Below the pieces are notes generated by a model. The model saw nothing but the letters and a program-made list of their open reading frames with translations. It was not told the DNA's origin and made no database searches. From Gracilibacillus timonensis (GTDB taxonomy: Bacteria > Bacillota > Bacilli > Bacillales > Amphibacillaceae), in the NCBI RefSeq assembly GCF_900086715.1, contig NZ_FLKH01000012.1, forward strand, positions 1,240,001-1,304,000: a stretch of DNA of 64,000 nucleotides. Reading direction: 5' to 3'. Each line of letters begins with the position of its first letter. Within the stretch, counting starts at the first letter, position 1. Shown here one piece after another: positions 37,690 through 47,635 of this stretch. The translations under genes and the position numbers were made by a program.

Positions 37690-37950
37690 TTTATAATCAT
37701 TGTTGAATCGCTTTCTAGCGGTGGGAATAGGTGGAGACTTGAAAATGGTTTACAGGCTAAAATCGCAACATCCTGTGCATCGCAGGACGTGCTGAAGATC
37801 CACTTGAAAAAGCGCTCTTCTTTTGCAAGTTAGCTGAAGCCGGCCCCATGGAAAGCGGAACCTATTCCCGGAGCGCTTGCTTTGCACAGATAAAACGATC
37901 AAACTCACCACTAAGGAAAGTGGACTACTTAACATAATCTATCTTATCGG
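37690..37950 (-). repeat. Dispersed element A, long form with module B (copy A4)
   Basis: On the minus strand it starts GAACTGCCGATAAGATAG and runs to AACAATGATTATAAACTTTC. The B module covers 37715-37878. Over about 77 bases, including AGCTGAAGCCGGCCCCATGG, it is identical to copy A3. It lacks the 27-bp local duplication of A3, and its ACTTG/CAAGT hairpin differs from the A3 hairpin by paired changes. Confidence 0.88.
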
Positions 37951-37990
37951 CAGTTCAATATCTACCATGGGTTCGTCAGCTGACAAAAAT

Positions 37991-38020
37991 AATACGGGCA
38001 AGTTTTGGTTTGCCCGTATT
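37991..38020 (-). terminator. Terminator after proS
   Basis: AATACGGGCAA (37991-38001) pairs perfectly with TTGCCCGTATT (38010-38020). The minus-strand stem is followed by ATTTTTG. It begins 14 bases after the proS stop. Confidence 0.9.
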
Positions 38021-38033
38021 CATTGCAATGCTA

Positions 38034-39731
38034 TTAGATTAATTCGTTGACTTTTTCGACTAGCTGGTTGATATGGATATCTTGTTGATCTCCACTCTCT
38101 CTTTGTTTACTTTCTACATAACCATCGACAGCCGCTTTCCCTACTGTCAGACGAAGAGGCAAGCCAATTAGATCACTGTCTTTAAATTTTAAACCAGGTC
38201 GTTCTTGACGATCGTCAAACAGAACCGATATATTGGCTGCTTGTAATTCTGTATAGATTTGTTCAGCTAATGCTGCTTGTTCTTCTTGTTTTGGATTAAT
38301 CACAATCAAATGAACGTTGTATGGCGCAATTTCTTTTGGCCATATGATACCATGCTCATCATGATGCTGCTCTACAATAGCTGCTAGTGTTCGAGATATA
38401 CCAATACCATAACAGCCCATTGTCATCGTTTCCTGTTTGCCTTGTTCATTCAGGTATTGAGCGCCTAGCTTCTCTGCATAGAAAGACCCTAGTTTAAACA
38501 CTTGTCCAACTTCAATCCCTTTGGCAAATTGAATGGTACCCTTGCCATCCGGAGAAGGATCGCCTTCCTTAATAAAACATAAATCATCATAACGGTCTAC
38601 ATGAAAATCACGATCCAGATTGGCAGCGATATAATGTTTACCTGCTTGATTAGCACCACAATAGACATTCCGCATCATCGCCACAGCATGATCAGCAACA
38701 ATCTCGATATTATTTGGGAGGTTAATAGGCCCAATCGAACCAATTTCAGTGCCAAGCAGCTCTTCTGTCTCTGCTGCTGATGCCAGCTCTACCTCTTGCG
38801 CTCCCAAGGCATTTTGCAGTTTAATATCATTGATTTCTCGATCTCCTCGAGCAAGAACCAAGACAAAATGTTCATCCACCTTAAATAGCATAGATTTAAT
38901 ACCTGCTTCTACTGGCTGCTGTAACAGTTCTGCTACATCAGCCATTGTTTTCACTCCTGGCGTATCAACCAACTCAAGGTCCTGCAAGGCCTTCTCATTT
39001 TGCGGATAGGTAATGTTCACTTCGGCCATTTCGATATTAGCAGCAAAATCGGATTGATCAGAATAGGCAATGGTATCCTCACCGATTTCTGCTAAAGCCA
39101 TGAACTCATGAGTATCTTTTCCGCCCATCGCCCCAGAATCGGCTATTACCGCCCGAAAGTTTAAGTTACAACGGCTGAATATTTTGCTATATGCTTGATA
39201 CATATTATCATAGGCTTGATCCAGGCTTTCCTGAGAGGTATGAAAAGAGTAAGCATCCTTCATAACAAATTCCCGTCCTCTTAGTAAGCCAAAACGAGGC
39301 CGTTGTTCATCACGAAACTTGGTTTGGATTTGAAAAAGCTGCAATGGAAGCTTTTTATAGCTCTTCACTTCATCCCTTAGTAAGCTAGTAATTACTTCTT
39401 CATGTGTAGCCCCTAAGGCGAATTCTCGATCATGTCGATCATGAAGACGCATTAGTTCTGCCCCTAATTTATACCACCTTCCTGTTTTTTTCCATAGTTC
39501 CGATGATTGCAAGGCTGGCATCAACATTTCTGTAACACCTGCTTTTTCCATCTCCTCACGCACGATCTGCTCCAGATTTTTTAATACTTTATGTCCCAAT
39601 GGCAGATAGGTATAGACGCCTGATACGGTCTGTCTAATAAACCCCGCTCTTAATAAAAGTTGATGACTTTTAGCATCGGCATCAGCAGGTATCTCTTTTA
39701 ATGTTGGTATTAGTGTTTGACTATGTCTCAT
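38034..39731 (-). CDS. proS: Prolyl-tRNA synthetase (bacterial type)
   Basis: ProS charges tRNA-Pro. The 565-residue enzyme is the bacterial form with class II motifs: motif 1 near residue 70 ([20 protein letters not shown]), motif 2 with [21 protein letters not shown], and motif 3 with [17 protein letters not shown]. An editing (YbaK-like) insertion lies at about 225-405. A C-terminal anticodon-binding domain follows. No T-box leader is seen; rasP lies only 46 bp upstream, so it is probably co-transcribed with the lipid genes. Confidence 0.98.
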   Translation of the reverse strand: MRHSQTLIPTLKEIPADADAKSHQLLLRAGFIRQTVSGVYTYLPLGHKVLKNLEQIVREEMEKAGVTEMLMPALQSSELWKKTGRWYKLGAELMRLHDRHDREFALGATHEEVITSLLRDEVKSYKKLPLQLFQIQTKFRDEQRPRFGLLRGREFVMKDAYSFHTSQESLDQAYDNMYQAYSKIFSRCNLNFRAVIADSGAMGGKDTHEFMALAEIGEDTIAYSDQSDFAANIEMAEVNITYPQNEKALQDLELVDTPGVKTMADVAELLQQPVEAGIKSMLFKVDEHFVLVLARGDREINDIKLQNALGAQEVELASAAETEELLGTEIGSIGPINLPNNIEIVADHAVAMMRNVYCGANQAGKHYIAANLDRDFHVDRYDDLCFIKEGDPSPDGKGTIQFAKGIEVGQVFKLGSFYAEKLGAQYLNEQGKQETMTMGCYGIGISRTLAAIVEQHHDEHGIIWPKEIAPYNVHLIVINPKQEEQAALAEQIYTELQAANISVLFDDRQERPGLKFKDSDLIGLPLRLTVGKAAVDGYVESKQRESGDQQDIHINQLVEKVNELI

Positions 39732-39777
39732 TTACTTTTCACCTCATTGATTGTTTCCTAGCTTTTTTTGCACTTTT

Positions 39778-41034
39778 TTACAAGAATAATCGTTGGATAT
39801 CATTCCATGTTACCACGAGCATTAACACCATTAATAAAGCAAATCCAATAAAATGAACAATCCCCTCTTTTTGCGGGTCTATTGGTTTGCCACGGATGGC
39901 TTCTACGCCAACAAATAGCAAGCGCCCACCATCTAAGGCAGGTAGTGGTAAAAGGTTCATAATACCCAAGTTCACACTCAACGCCGCCGTCCAAGTTAGG
40001 AAATTGAGAAAGCCGGTTTGAACCACTTGATCCGTCGCGTCATAAATACCTACTGGTCCAGAAAGCATATCAATAGAGAATTGACCTGTAATTAACTTGC
40101 CGACATTGGTCAAAATCAAGGTAGCCCAGTAATAGGTTTCCTCTATACTGTATGGGATGGTACGTATAAACGATTTTTCCAAGGCTTGAGTGACCCCTAC
40201 TTGACCAATCGATTGATCGGGCATTTCAATGAGTGCCGGGGTTACATCTACCTCGATCTCTTCCCCATCACGCTGCACGGTCATATTTAGCGATTCATTA
40301 GGATTCACCTCTACAATGTCACGAAAATCGTCCCAAGTAGGCGTAGGCTGTCCATCAATTGCGGTTATTGTATCTCCTGATTCAAAGCCAGATTCTTCGG
40401 CAGGGCTATTTTCAGCAACAGAACCGACCGTTACATCCTCCACAGGCACCCCTTGAATATTTGCCAAAATCAGAAAAAGCACAAATGATAATATAAAATT
40501 CATTAATGGCCCTGCAAAAAGCTGTAATCCCCTCTGCCCAACTGACTTAGAAGCAAATTGTCGATTATATGGGGCTATTTGTGTAGAACGTTCGTCCATG
40601 ATAAAGGCTGCCTTATCATTAATTTGGAATACATGCCTCTCTTCATCATTGATGTCATAACCTTCCACCCGCAAGTCATGATCTAAATCGATATGTTCGA
40701 CTTCTATAACAAACGCTTCTGGATGTTTTGCCTTATTGTTTACAATGATTTGTGTCACTTCGCCTTGTTCGTTAAAGTTCAAGCCAATATGTTGTCCAGG
40801 TTTAATATCTACAATCTCTGGATCTTCACCGGCAACTCGCACATATCCTCCCATGGGTAATAAACGGATGGTGTATAATGTTTCATTTTTGACGGTAGCA
40901 AATACCTTGGGACCAAACCCAATCGCAAATTCGCGTACGAGCATACCTGTTTTTTTGGCAACAATAAAGTGACCGTATTCGTGCACGGTTACCAACACGC
41001 CAAACATCAATATAAAGGCTATTACAGTTGTCAA
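39778..41034 (-). CDS. rasP: Site-2 intramembrane zinc protease RasP/RseP
   Basis: RasP cleaves membrane anti-sigma factors (RsiW in B. subtilis) and signal-peptide remnants inside the membrane. The 418-residue protein has the zinc motif HEYGH at residues 18-22 in the first membrane helix, a PDZ domain at about 190-270 (ESGFESGDTITAIDG), and the third zinc ligand in NLLPLPALDGG near the last helices. Four membrane helices are visible. The gene is 27 bp after dxr and before proS. Confidence 0.97.
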   Translation of the reverse strand: MTTVIAFILMFGVLVTVHEYGHFIVAKKTGMLVREFAIGFGPKVFATVKNETLYTIRLLPMGGYVRVAGEDPEIVDIKPGQHIGLNFNEQGEVTQIIVNNKAKHPEAFVIEVEHIDLDHDLRVEGYDINDEERHVFQINDKAAFIMDERSTQIAPYNRQFASKSVGQRGLQLFAGPLMNFILSFVLFLILANIQGVPVEDVTVGSVAENSPAEESGFESGDTITAIDGQPTPTWDDFRDIVEVNPNESLNMTVQRDGEEIEVDVTPALIEMPDQSIGQVGVTQALEKSFIRTIPYSIEETYYWATLILTNVGKLITGQFSIDMLSGPVGIYDATDQVVQTGFLNFLTWTAALSVNLGIMNLLPLPALDGGRLLFVGVEAIRGKPIDPQKEGIVHFIGFALLMVLMLVVTWNDIQRLFL

Positions 41035-41061
41035 TCAAAAGCACTCCTTTCCCTGATCGTG

Positions 41062-42207
41062 CTATTTATATTTTTCATACAGGTGCACTCGTGTTTCGTT
41101 ATCAATCGCTTGTATGGTTGCCAAATCAGGCTGTTGAATGACTTGGTGTAAGTCCATAGCCTCTGAAATAATAGCTTCGATTTCTAAAAAGGTGATTTTT
41201 TCCTCTAAGAATAGAGAAACAGCTACTTCATTAGCGGCATTTAACACGGTCGGTAGCGATCCACCTTTTTCCCCCGCTTGATAAGCATAGGATAAACATG
41301 GAAATCGGTCAACATCCATTTCAGAAAAATGTAAGGTACCGATTTCTGCCAGATTTAAGCTCTTCGATGAGGCGAGTGGGATTCTCTTCGGATAGGTTAA
41401 CGCATATTGAATGGGTACTCGCATATCAGGTGTTCCTAATTGGGCTAGTACACTTTTATCAGTATATTCAACCATCGAGTGAATCATACTTTCTTTATGC
41501 TGCAATACTTCAATTTGCTGATAAGGAATATCAAACAACCAATGTGCCTCAATCACTTCTAGTCCCTTATTCATCATCGTTGCCGAATCAATCGTAATCT
41601 TCGCACCCATACTCCAATTGGGGTGGTTTAAGGCATCCCTTACGGTGACCCCTTGCAATTGTTTTCTTGTTTTATCACGAAAACTGCCACCGGAAGCCGT
41701 TAAAATAATTTTGTTAATCTCACGAGGTGATTCGCCGTTTAACGCTTGAAATATAGCAGAGTGTTCACTGTCCACTGGTAAAAGCTGTACACCATATTTT
41801 TTTGCAGCAGCCATTACCAAATGACCAGCAGTTACTAGAGTTTCTTTATTGGCAATAGCAATTTGTTTCTTATGCTCAATCGCCGTCAATGTTGCTGTAA
41901 GCCCGACACTGCCCATAACTGCGTTCACTACGAGATCTGTATCAGGGGATGCACTCACTGCTTCCAGTCCTTCTGTTCCAACCAAGATCCTTGCTTTGTC
42001 TATATATGGAAGCAATTGCTGTCTTATTTCTTTCTCTTGTGTCACCACTATCTCCGGTGAAAATTCTCTGATAATCGCTTTTGCCTTTTCTACATTCTTA
42101 CCAAAGGCAAAACTATATAGTTTGAACTGATCAGGGTGTTCCCTGAGCACTTCTAATGTTTGTTCGCCTATCGAACCTGTTGCACCTAATAAAGTTATAT
42201 TTTTCAT
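41062..42207 (-). CDS. dxr: 1-deoxy-D-xylulose-5-phosphate reductoisomerase
   Basis: Dxr makes 2-C-methyl-D-erythritol 4-phosphate, the committed step of the MEP isoprenoid pathway. The 381-residue enzyme has the NADPH loop [16 protein letters not shown] at residues 4-19, the metal-binding [11 protein letters not shown] near residue 150, and the flexible-loop region [22 protein letters not shown]. It lies between cdsA and rasP, 42 bp after cdsA. The isoprenoid product feeds undecaprenyl phosphate synthesis through UppS, encoded next door. Confidence 0.98.
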   Translation of the reverse strand: MKNITLLGATGSIGEQTLEVLREHPDQFKLYSFAFGKNVEKAKAIIREFSPEIVVTQEKEIRQQLLPYIDKARILVGTEGLEAVSASPDTDLVVNAVMGSVGLTATLTAIEHKKQIAIANKETLVTAGHLVMAAAKKYGVQLLPVDSEHSAIFQALNGESPREINKIILTASGGSFRDKTRKQLQGVTVRDALNHPNWSMGAKITIDSATMMNKGLEVIEAHWLFDIPYQQIEVLQHKESMIHSMVEYTDKSVLAQLGTPDMRVPIQYALTYPKRIPLASSKSLNLAEIGTLHFSEMDVDRFPCLSYAYQAGEKGGSLPTVLNAANEVAVSLFLEEKITFLEIEAIISEAMDLHQVIQQPDLATIQAIDNETRVHLYEKYK

Positions 42208-42249
42208 CGTCTGAACTCTCCAATTATTTACTAGTTTAGCTACGAATCA

Positions 42250-43032
42250 TTAACCGATAAAATGGAGGAAGTGTAATAAGGGAAACACAAACAACCAACT
42301 ATCGAACCTGTCCAATATACCTCCATGCCCAGGTAATAGTTTCCCCGAATCTTTGACATCAAATTGTCGTTTGATAGCTGATTCCACGAGATCACCGATT
42401 TGCGCAAAGGCGGAGGCAACCATGGTAACAATAATAACCAGCCATAAGGAGTCATTAACCGGATAAAAATATTGAAAGATAACGGCTACTACACTTGCTA
42501 ACAAAATTCCCCCAACAGCCCCTTCAATCGTTTTATTTGGACTGATTAACGGCCATAATTTATGCTTGCCAAACGCCCTGCCAAAAAAGTAAGCGCCTGT
42601 GTCCGTTGATAGTATCACTAGAATAGCATAAAAAATATAAATGAGTCCATTTTCAACCCCACGTGTCTGCGTAAAGTAATAGAAACCCAAACCAACATAG
42701 ATAGAAGCCAAGAGAAGAAATCCTGCGTCCTCGAAGGTAAATTTATTCTTAACAAGTACCGTGTAGCTTAATAATAATAAGACGAAGAACATCAATAATT
42801 CAGTTTTTGAGGTGAAAAACAGGTGATCACTCTGAAAAAGCAACGCCCATAAGAGCAGGACCCCTATAAAGGTGGGAATAGGATACTTTGTCATGCCGCG
42901 CATATGCAATAATTCCAAAAACCCAATCGTCGCTATAACATACATAATGACTTGAAATGGTATCCCGCCAAAAAATACAAAAGGAAAGAAAAACAATATG
43001 GCAATGATTGCTGTAATGATTCTAATTTTCAT
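42250..43032 (-). CDS. cdsA: Phosphatidate cytidylyltransferase
   Basis: CdsA makes CDP-diacylglycerol from phosphatidic acid and CTP for all major phospholipids. The 260-residue polytopic protein has seven or eight hydrophobic helices. The C-terminal CDS signature is complete: SxxKRxxxxKDxxxxxPGHGGxxDRxD, here from SAIKRQFDVKD to GHGGILDRFDS. The DTGAYFFGRAFGKHKLWPLISP stretch precedes it. It starts 16 bp after uppS, an arrangement conserved across bacteria. Confidence 0.97.
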   Translation of the reverse strand: MKIRIITAIIAILFFFPFVFFGGIPFQVIMYVIATIGFLELLHMRGMTKYPIPTFIGVLLLWALLFQSDHLFFTSKTELLMFFVLLLLSYTVLVKNKFTFEDAGFLLLASIYVGLGFYYFTQTRGVENGLIYIFYAILVILSTDTGAYFFGRAFGKHKLWPLISPNKTIEGAVGGILLASVVAVIFQYFYPVNDSLWLVIIVTMVASAFAQIGDLVESAIKRQFDVKDSGKLLPGHGGILDRFDSWLFVFPLLHFLHFIG

Positions 43033-43048
43033 GCTAATTATTCACACC

Positions 43049-43813
43049 TTATATTCCGCCATATCGGCGTTTTCTTTGTTGGAAGTCCTCAATAGCTTCG
43101 GCAAACTTTTCCGGCCCAAAATCCGGCCACAATGTTTCTGTAAACCAAAGTTCCGAATAAGCAGATTGCCACAGCAGGAAATTACTCAGCCTTACTTCCC
43201 CACTTGTTCGAATCAGCAGATCGGGATCTTGATAATTACGCGTAAACAAATGTTCACTTAATGTATGTTCTGTGATATCTTCTACTTTATACTTTCCATC
43301 TTGTACTTCCTGGTAAATCTCTTTAATAGAATGAATCATTTCTCCTCGACTTCCATAATTGATCGCAATGTTTAAAATCAATCCGGTATTTTCCGCCGTA
43401 CGTTGTTTCGCATTGACAATCGCTGCTTTTGTTTTGGAAGGTAATAAATCCACCTCACCAATCGTTTCGATTCTCACATTTTCCTCTATTAATTCTGGTA
43501 AATAGTGCTGCAGAAAATCAATTGGCAGTTTCATAATATACTCAACTTCTGAAGTTGGCCGCTTCCAATTCTCTGTCGAAAAGGCGTATAAGGTTAAAAT
43601 ATGTATTCCTGTGTGACTGGCTGTTTTGACAATTCGTTTGACATTATCCATTCCTTCTCGATGTCCGGCAATCCGAGGCAGCCCTCTTTTTTGAGCCCAT
43701 CTGCCATTTCCGTCCATGATAATGGCCACATGCCTTGGTATATTTACTGGTTCAGACACAACTAATTCCTGATTTTCTTTTATTCTCTTAAAAGGAAGTT
43801 TAAACAAGCGCAT
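43049..43813 (-). CDS. uppS: Undecaprenyl diphosphate synthase (isoprenyl transferase)
   Basis: UppS extends farnesyl diphosphate with isopentenyl units in cis to form the undecaprenyl carrier of cell-wall synthesis. The 254-residue cytosolic enzyme shows MDGNGRWAQKRGLPRIAGHREG at about residues 33-54 with the catalytic Asp. Further family motifs are LTLYAFSTENWKRP, and DLLIRTSGEVRLSNFLLWQSAYSEL-like segments near the end. It leads the uppS-cdsA-dxr-rasP-proS run. A terminator after frr and 327 bp of DNA lie upstream. Confidence 0.98.
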   Translation of the reverse strand: MRLFKLPFKRIKENQELVVSEPVNIPRHVAIIMDGNGRWAQKRGLPRIAGHREGMDNVKRIVKTASHTGIHILTLYAFSTENWKRPTSEVEYIMKLPIDFLQHYLPELIEENVRIETIGEVDLLPSKTKAAIVNAKQRTAENTGLILNIAINYGSRGEMIHSIKEIYQEVQDGKYKVEDITEHTLSEHLFTRNYQDPDLLIRTSGEVRLSNFLLWQSAYSELWFTETLWPDFGPEKFAEAIEDFQQRKRRYGGI

Positions 43814-44140
43814 AAGAGTTCCTCCATTTTCAAAAAAGCCATGCTTATCTATTTATAATATTCGTTTATCTGCGTATTTTCTCGGTGCAAACGTCCGTAT
43901 GATCCTCACAATGGAAGGCTACTAGGAAAACGGACACGAACTCCCGATAAGTATCGCTTCATCTCTGCATAAGACACCAACGTATTATGTTCTTCTGCCT
44001 AAGGGATCGAGTGGTGCGATAGGACCTTCTTCATCACCGTACACCTCGTCTGTCACTGGCTGACTCACTAGATAAGTGGAAAAACCCTCTTCTTAGTAAG
44101 AGGGCTTTTCCGCTTATCCTTTATTCTACCTTGTTTCTGC
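43814..44140. other. 327-bp gap between frr and uppS
   Basis: The frr terminator occupies 44071-44118. The rest contains no gene. A short match to the start of element A (CACGAACTCCCGATAAG at about 43930-43950, compared with CACTGAACTGCCGATAAG in A2) suggests a strongly decayed copy, but the match ends after about 17 bases. The uppS promoter should lie here; I cannot pick one with confidence. Confidence 0.5.
44071..44118 (-). terminator. Terminator after frr
   Basis: A long interrupted stem joins GATAAG, GGAAAA and CCCTCTT to AAGAGGG, TTTTCC and CTTATC, with a six-base loop. On the minus strand the inner GC stem is followed by TTTTTCC. It ends the pyrH-frr transcript. Confidence 0.92.
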
Positions 44141-44698
44141 TCAAACTTCCATAATTTCTTGTTCTTTTTCTTTTGTTAAATCATCAATTTTCTTGATGTA
44201 CTTATCCGTTTCGTTTTGTACATCCTCTTGATAGGCCCTTAAATCGTCTTCTGTAAGGTCGCCTGTCTTTTCATCTTTTTTCAATTGATCATTAGTATCA
44301 CGACGAATATTGCGGATTTGCACCTTCGATTCTTCGGCATACTTGCCGACGATTTTTACTAATTCTTTGCGTCGTTCTTCTGTCAAGGCTGGGATAGCAA
44401 GACGAATGACATTTCCATCATTTGCCGGCGTGAGTCCTAAATCGGCTTTTTGAATAGCTTTATCCATATCAGAGATAGAAGATTTGTCAAATGGTGTAAT
44501 CACTAAGAGACGTGCCTCAGGAACGGAAATAGAGGCTAACTGATTTAAGGGCGTTAAAGCACCATAATATTCCACCTGAATACCGTCTAATAAAGCTGGA
44601 TTTGCTCGTCCAGCTCTGACTGTTGCTAAGTTTTTCGAGTAAGCCTTGGCAGCATGTTCCATTTTCTCACGGGTTTCTTTCAATAACTTTTCAGACAT
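44141..44698 (-). CDS. frr: Ribosome recycling factor
   Basis: RRF splits post-termination ribosomes with EF-G. The 185-residue protein has the exact family size and the conserved N-terminal [19 protein letters not shown], the central [18 protein letters not shown], and [13 protein letters not shown]. It starts two bases after the pyrH stop, its ribosome site lying inside pyrH, so the two are co-translated. Confidence 0.99.
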   Translation of the reverse strand: MSEKLLKETREKMEHAAKAYSKNLATVRAGRANPALLDGIQVEYYGALTPLNQLASISVPEARLLVITPFDKSSISDMDKAIQKADLGLTPANDGNVIRLAIPALTEERRKELVKIVGKYAEESKVQIRNIRRDTNDQLKKDEKTGDLTEDDLRAYQEDVQNETDKYIKKIDDLTKEKEQEIMEV

Positions 44699-44700
44699 GA

Positions 44701-45423
44701 TTAACTCCCCTTTATAATAGTTCCTATTGTTTCGCCCATTACTGCCTTTTTGATATTTCCTTTTTCAGAAATCGAGAAAACAAGTAATGGAATGTTGTTA
44801 TCCATACATAAGGAAGAGGCTGTGGAATCCATGACACCTAGTCCTTCGTTAAGGATATCCAAATAGGATAATTGTTCATATTTCTCAGCTTCCTTGTGCA
44901 GCTTCGGATCAGCAGTATATACACCGTCCACATTATTCTTCGCCATTAAAATAACATCTGCTTCCACTTCAGCCGCCCTTAACGCTGCGGTAGTATCTGT
45001 TGAAAAATATGGATTTCCTGTTCCAGCAGCAAAAATAACGACACGTTTCTTCTCCAAATGACGAATAGCTTTCCGTCGAATATAAGGTTCAGCTACTTGC
45101 CTCATTTCAATAGAGGTCTGTACTCTGGTAGGGATGCCAACATTCTCCAAGCTATCCTGTAAGGCAAGTGAATTCATTACCGTTGCTAGCATCCCCATAT
45201 AGTCAGCATTAGCACGATCCATACCCATTTCACTACCAACTTTTCCGCGCCAGATATTACCTCCGCCGACCACTACAGCTACCTCTACTCCTAACTCCAC
45301 AATATCTTTTACTTGTTCAGCAACAGACTGAACGATTTTTGGCTCTAAACCAAAACCTTGCTCACCACTTAATGCCTCTCCACTTAGTTTAAGTACCACT
45401 CTTCTATAATTAGCGATTGCCAT
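44701..45423 (-). CDS. pyrH: UMP kinase
   Basis: PyrH phosphorylates UMP to UDP and belongs to the amino-acid-kinase fold. The 240-residue protein begins [20 protein letters not shown] with the phosphate-binding lysine and glycine patches. GGGNIWRG, and [12 protein letters not shown] plus the [31 protein letters not shown] region follow. The ATG at 45423 is five bases after GGAGG. It is separated from tsf by a terminator and 260 bp. Confidence 0.98.
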   Translation of the reverse strand: MAIANYRRVVLKLSGEALSGEQGFGLEPKIVQSVAEQVKDIVELGVEVAVVVGGGNIWRGKVGSEMGMDRANADYMGMLATVMNSLALQDSLENVGIPTRVQTSIEMRQVAEPYIRRKAIRHLEKKRVVIFAAGTGNPYFSTDTTAALRAAEVEADVILMAKNNVDGVYTADPKLHKEAEKYEQLSYLDILNEGLGVMDSTASSLCMDNNIPLLVFSISEKGNIKKAVMGETIGTIIKGS

Positions 45424-45570
45424 AATTACCTCCACTTATGTAAATTATTCTAAAACGTACGACCTGTTTCAATACTTCACAGTGTAAGAAAAGCATCTAG
45501 TGCTGGGTGCCCAACGCCTCTATCTTTGCGTTGGAATAGTCTCTATTATTATGCAATAAAACGCATATCT

Positions 45571-45613
45571 TTTCAAACAAAAGGGACACCGTGTGCCCCT
45601 TTTTTGTTTGAAA
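45571..45613 (-). terminator. Terminator after tsf
   Basis: TTTCAAACAAAAGGG and CCCCTTTTTTGTTTGAAA flank a GC hairpin (GGGCACAC with GTGTCCC on the minus strand), followed by TTTTGTTTG. The AT outer arms also pair, giving a stem of about 20 bp. Confidence 0.88.
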
Positions 45614-45685
45614 TATAGAAAGGAGCAGGCAACACAACTTATCCAGCATTCCAATGATGCGCGTTATTGCCCTTCCAGTCATTTA

Positions 45686-46573
45686 TTACTTCTTGTTCAC
45701 TTGGCTCATTACTTCATCTGCAAAATTATCCTCACGCTTCTCAATTCCCTCGCCTACTTCATAACGAACGAAAGACTGTACAGTTGCGTTATGATTAGCA
45801 GCCACTTGTTTTACTTTTTGGTCAGGATCTTTTACGAAACTTTGATCTAATAAACAGATTTCTTCAAAGAATTTGTTCAAACGACCTTCCACCATTTTTT
45901 CTACGATATGTTCTGGTTTTCCCTCGTTTAAAGCTTGAGTCTTTAGTATTTCACGTTCATTTTCTACGTCTTCTGCAGACACCACATCACGTGATAAATA
46001 TTTCGGATTAATAGCAGCAACATGCATCGCTATATCCTTCGCTATTTGCTCATCGGTTGTACCTTCTAGAACGGTTACGACACCAATTTTTCCGCCCATA
46101 TGGATATAAGCGCCAAATGCATCGTTATCCGTTTTGTTAAAGAGAGTAAAGCGACGCAGTGAAATCTTTTCACCAATCTTCGCAATATTGGAATTGATAA
46201 AGGCTTCTACATTCTCGCCTTCACCCTGAAATGGTTGTTGAAGTGCTTCTTCTACGGTTGCCGGTTTTTCAGATAAAATGTGTTTTGCCAAAGCTTCGGC
46301 TAGGTCCTTAAACTGATCGTTTTTAGTAACAAAATCTGTCTCACAGTTTAATTCTAATAAGACAGCTTCATTCCCTGAAACCTCGGCATACGCTGCCCCC
46401 TCTGCTGCAATGCGGTCTGCTTTCTTAGCGGCTTTAGAGATCCCTTTTTCACGAAGGAAATCGATTGCTGCTTCCATATTACCATCTGTTTCTTGAAGTG
46501 CTTTCTTACAATCCATCATTCCAGCACCTGTTTTTTCTCTAAGTTCTTTGACTTGTTGAGCTGTAATTGCCAT
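45686..46573 (-). CDS. tsf: Translation elongation factor Ts
   Basis: EF-Ts is the nucleotide exchange factor for EF-Tu. The 295-residue protein has the N-terminal UBA-like domain with [22 protein letters not shown] and the [10 protein letters not shown] motif, then the dimerisation domains. It follows rpsB after 83 bp, with a terminator-like hairpin between them that probably lowers tsf relative to rpsB expression. Confidence 0.99.
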   Translation of the reverse strand: MAITAQQVKELREKTGAGMMDCKKALQETDGNMEAAIDFLREKGISKAAKKADRIAAEGAAYAEVSGNEAVLLELNCETDFVTKNDQFKDLAEALAKHILSEKPATVEEALQQPFQGEGENVEAFINSNIAKIGEKISLRRFTLFNKTDNDAFGAYIHMGGKIGVVTVLEGTTDEQIAKDIAMHVAAINPKYLSRDVVSAEDVENEREILKTQALNEGKPEHIVEKMVEGRLNKFFEEICLLDQSFVKDPDQKVKQVAANHNATVQSFVRYEVGEGIEKREDNFADEVMSQVNKK

Positions 46574-46611
46574 ATTAACTATTCCTCCCTTGAGTTATCG
46601 AAATACTGCTG

Positions 46612-46646
46612 AAAAAAAGGTGATAAAAGGTCCCCCTCTTATCACC
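46612..46646 (-). terminator. Hairpin between rpsB and tsf
   Basis: GGTGATAA (46619-46626) pairs with TTATCACC (46639-46646); the minus-strand stem is followed by seven T (46612-46618). Since tsf is normally co-expressed with rpsB, this is likely an attenuating terminator with read-through. Confidence 0.85.
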
Positions 46647-46656
46647 AAACCTTTGC

Positions 46657-47412
46657 TTACTCTTCTACGGCTTCTGTTTCTGCTTCTTTTTCTTCTGTCA
46701 CTTCTTCAGCCTCTGCTTCTTCTGTCACTTCACCTTGTTTAGCTTCTAAAATAGCGTCGGCCATTTTACCAGTAAGAAGTTTTACAGCGCGGATCGCGTC
46801 ATCGTTCGCAGGGATGACATAATCAATTTCATCCGGATCACAGTTTGTATCGACAATACCTACGATAGGGATGTTTAATTTATGCGCTTCTGCAACGGCA
46901 ATTCGTTCTTTTCTAGGGTCAATAATAAACAGCGCATCTGGAATCTTGTTCATTTCCTTGATTCCACCTAAAAATTTAACTAGGCGCTCTTTTTCTTTTA
47001 GAAGACCAACGACTTCTTTTTTAGGCAATACTTCAAAAGTGCCATCCTCTTCCATTTTTTCGATATCTTTCAAACGATTAATTCGTTTGCGGATCGTTTC
47101 AAAATTCGTCAATGTTCCGCCCAACCAACGTTGGTTTACAAAGTACATACCGGAACGGATCGCTTCTTCTTTCACGGATTCTTGTGCTTGTTTTTTGGTT
47201 CCTACAAAAAGCACGGTTCCGCCATTTTCAGCGGTTTCTTTCACGAAGTTGTAAGCTTCCTCTACCTTTTTCACTGTCTTTTGCAAGTCAATGATATAAA
47301 TGCCGTTACGCTCTGTGAAGATATATTTCTTCATTTTTGGATTCCAACGGCGTGTTTGATGTCCAAAATGAACACCAGCTTCTAGCAATTGTTTCATGGA
47401 AATTACTGCCAT
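46657..47412 (-). CDS. rpsB: 30S ribosomal protein S2
   Basis: S2 joins the 30S subunit late and helps bind S1. The 251-residue protein begins [32 protein letters not shown] and has [26 protein letters not shown] and [15 protein letters not shown] Glu-rich tail of about 25 residues ends it ([21 protein letters not shown]-like). The ATG at 47412 is preceded by TAGGAGGAATAACC. A longer in-frame start at 47499 would read through the structured leader and is rejected. Confidence 0.99.
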   Translation of the reverse strand: MAVISMKQLLEAGVHFGHQTRRWNPKMKKYIFTERNGIYIIDLQKTVKKVEEAYNFVKETAENGGTVLFVGTKKQAQESVKEEAIRSGMYFVNQRWLGGTLTNFETIRKRINRLKDIEKMEEDGTFEVLPKKEVVGLLKEKERLVKFLGGIKEMNKIPDALFIIDPRKERIAVAEAHKLNIPIVGIVDTNCDPDEIDYVIPANDDAIRAVKLLTGKMADAILEAKQGEVTEEAEAEEVTEEKEAETEAVEE

Positions 47413-47440
47413 GGTTATTCCTCCTAAATTGGTTTTTTTA

Positions 47441-47512
47441 TCCTCCATTTGTGTCATTAGATACAAGGACTCGGATAGAGCACCACTTGTATCTTCCACA
47501 AACGTGTGTATT
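47441..47512 (-). promoter_or_regulatory. Structured rpsB leader, possible S2 autoregulation
   Basis: In the leader AGATACAAG (minus 47494-47486) pairs perfectly with CTTGTATCT (47467-47459). An outer stem TTTGTG (47502-47497) pairs with CACAAA (47453-47448). The fold ends 24 bases before the ribosome site of rpsB. Ribosomal protein leaders often bind their product; whether S2 binds here is inference. Confidence 0.5.
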
Positions 47513-47526
47513 TAACACCGTCATTA

Positions 47527-47555
47527 AATATACCATAAGGAAAACATGCAATCAA
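47527..47555 (-). promoter_or_regulatory. rpsB sigma-A promoter
   Basis: On the minus strand TTGATT (47550-47555) and TATATT (47527-47532) are separated by exactly 17 bp. The expected start near 47520 gives a leader of about 108 bases containing the paired stems at 47448-47502. Confidence 0.78.
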
Positions 47556-47635
47556 GTGATTTATTTATTTTTGGAGAAAAGTTGGATAATTCGTCGTTGA
47601 GCTGTCGAAATAAAGCCCTTTCATTGCCTAAAATC

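Larger units (their letters stand above)
37599..38033. other. 435-bp gap between proS and polC with element A4
   Basis: Beside the proS terminator (37991-38020) the gap is mostly the long-form repeat A4. The 85 bp before polC contain an extended -10 (TGTTAGAAT on the minus strand) with a weak -35, the likely polC promoter. Confidence 0.7.

Noticed and set aside
8291-37950. CRISPR array
   Set aside because: The repeats are long, scattered over tens of kilobases and in both orientations, with no regular spacers and no cas genes.
39732-39777. T-box riboswitch before proS
   Set aside because: Only 46 bp separate rasP from proS, too short for a T-box. No specifier or T-box motif is seen.
45497-45682. 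61-codon minus-strand frame between tsf and pyrH
   Set aside because: It spans the tsf terminator hairpin and has no ribosome site.
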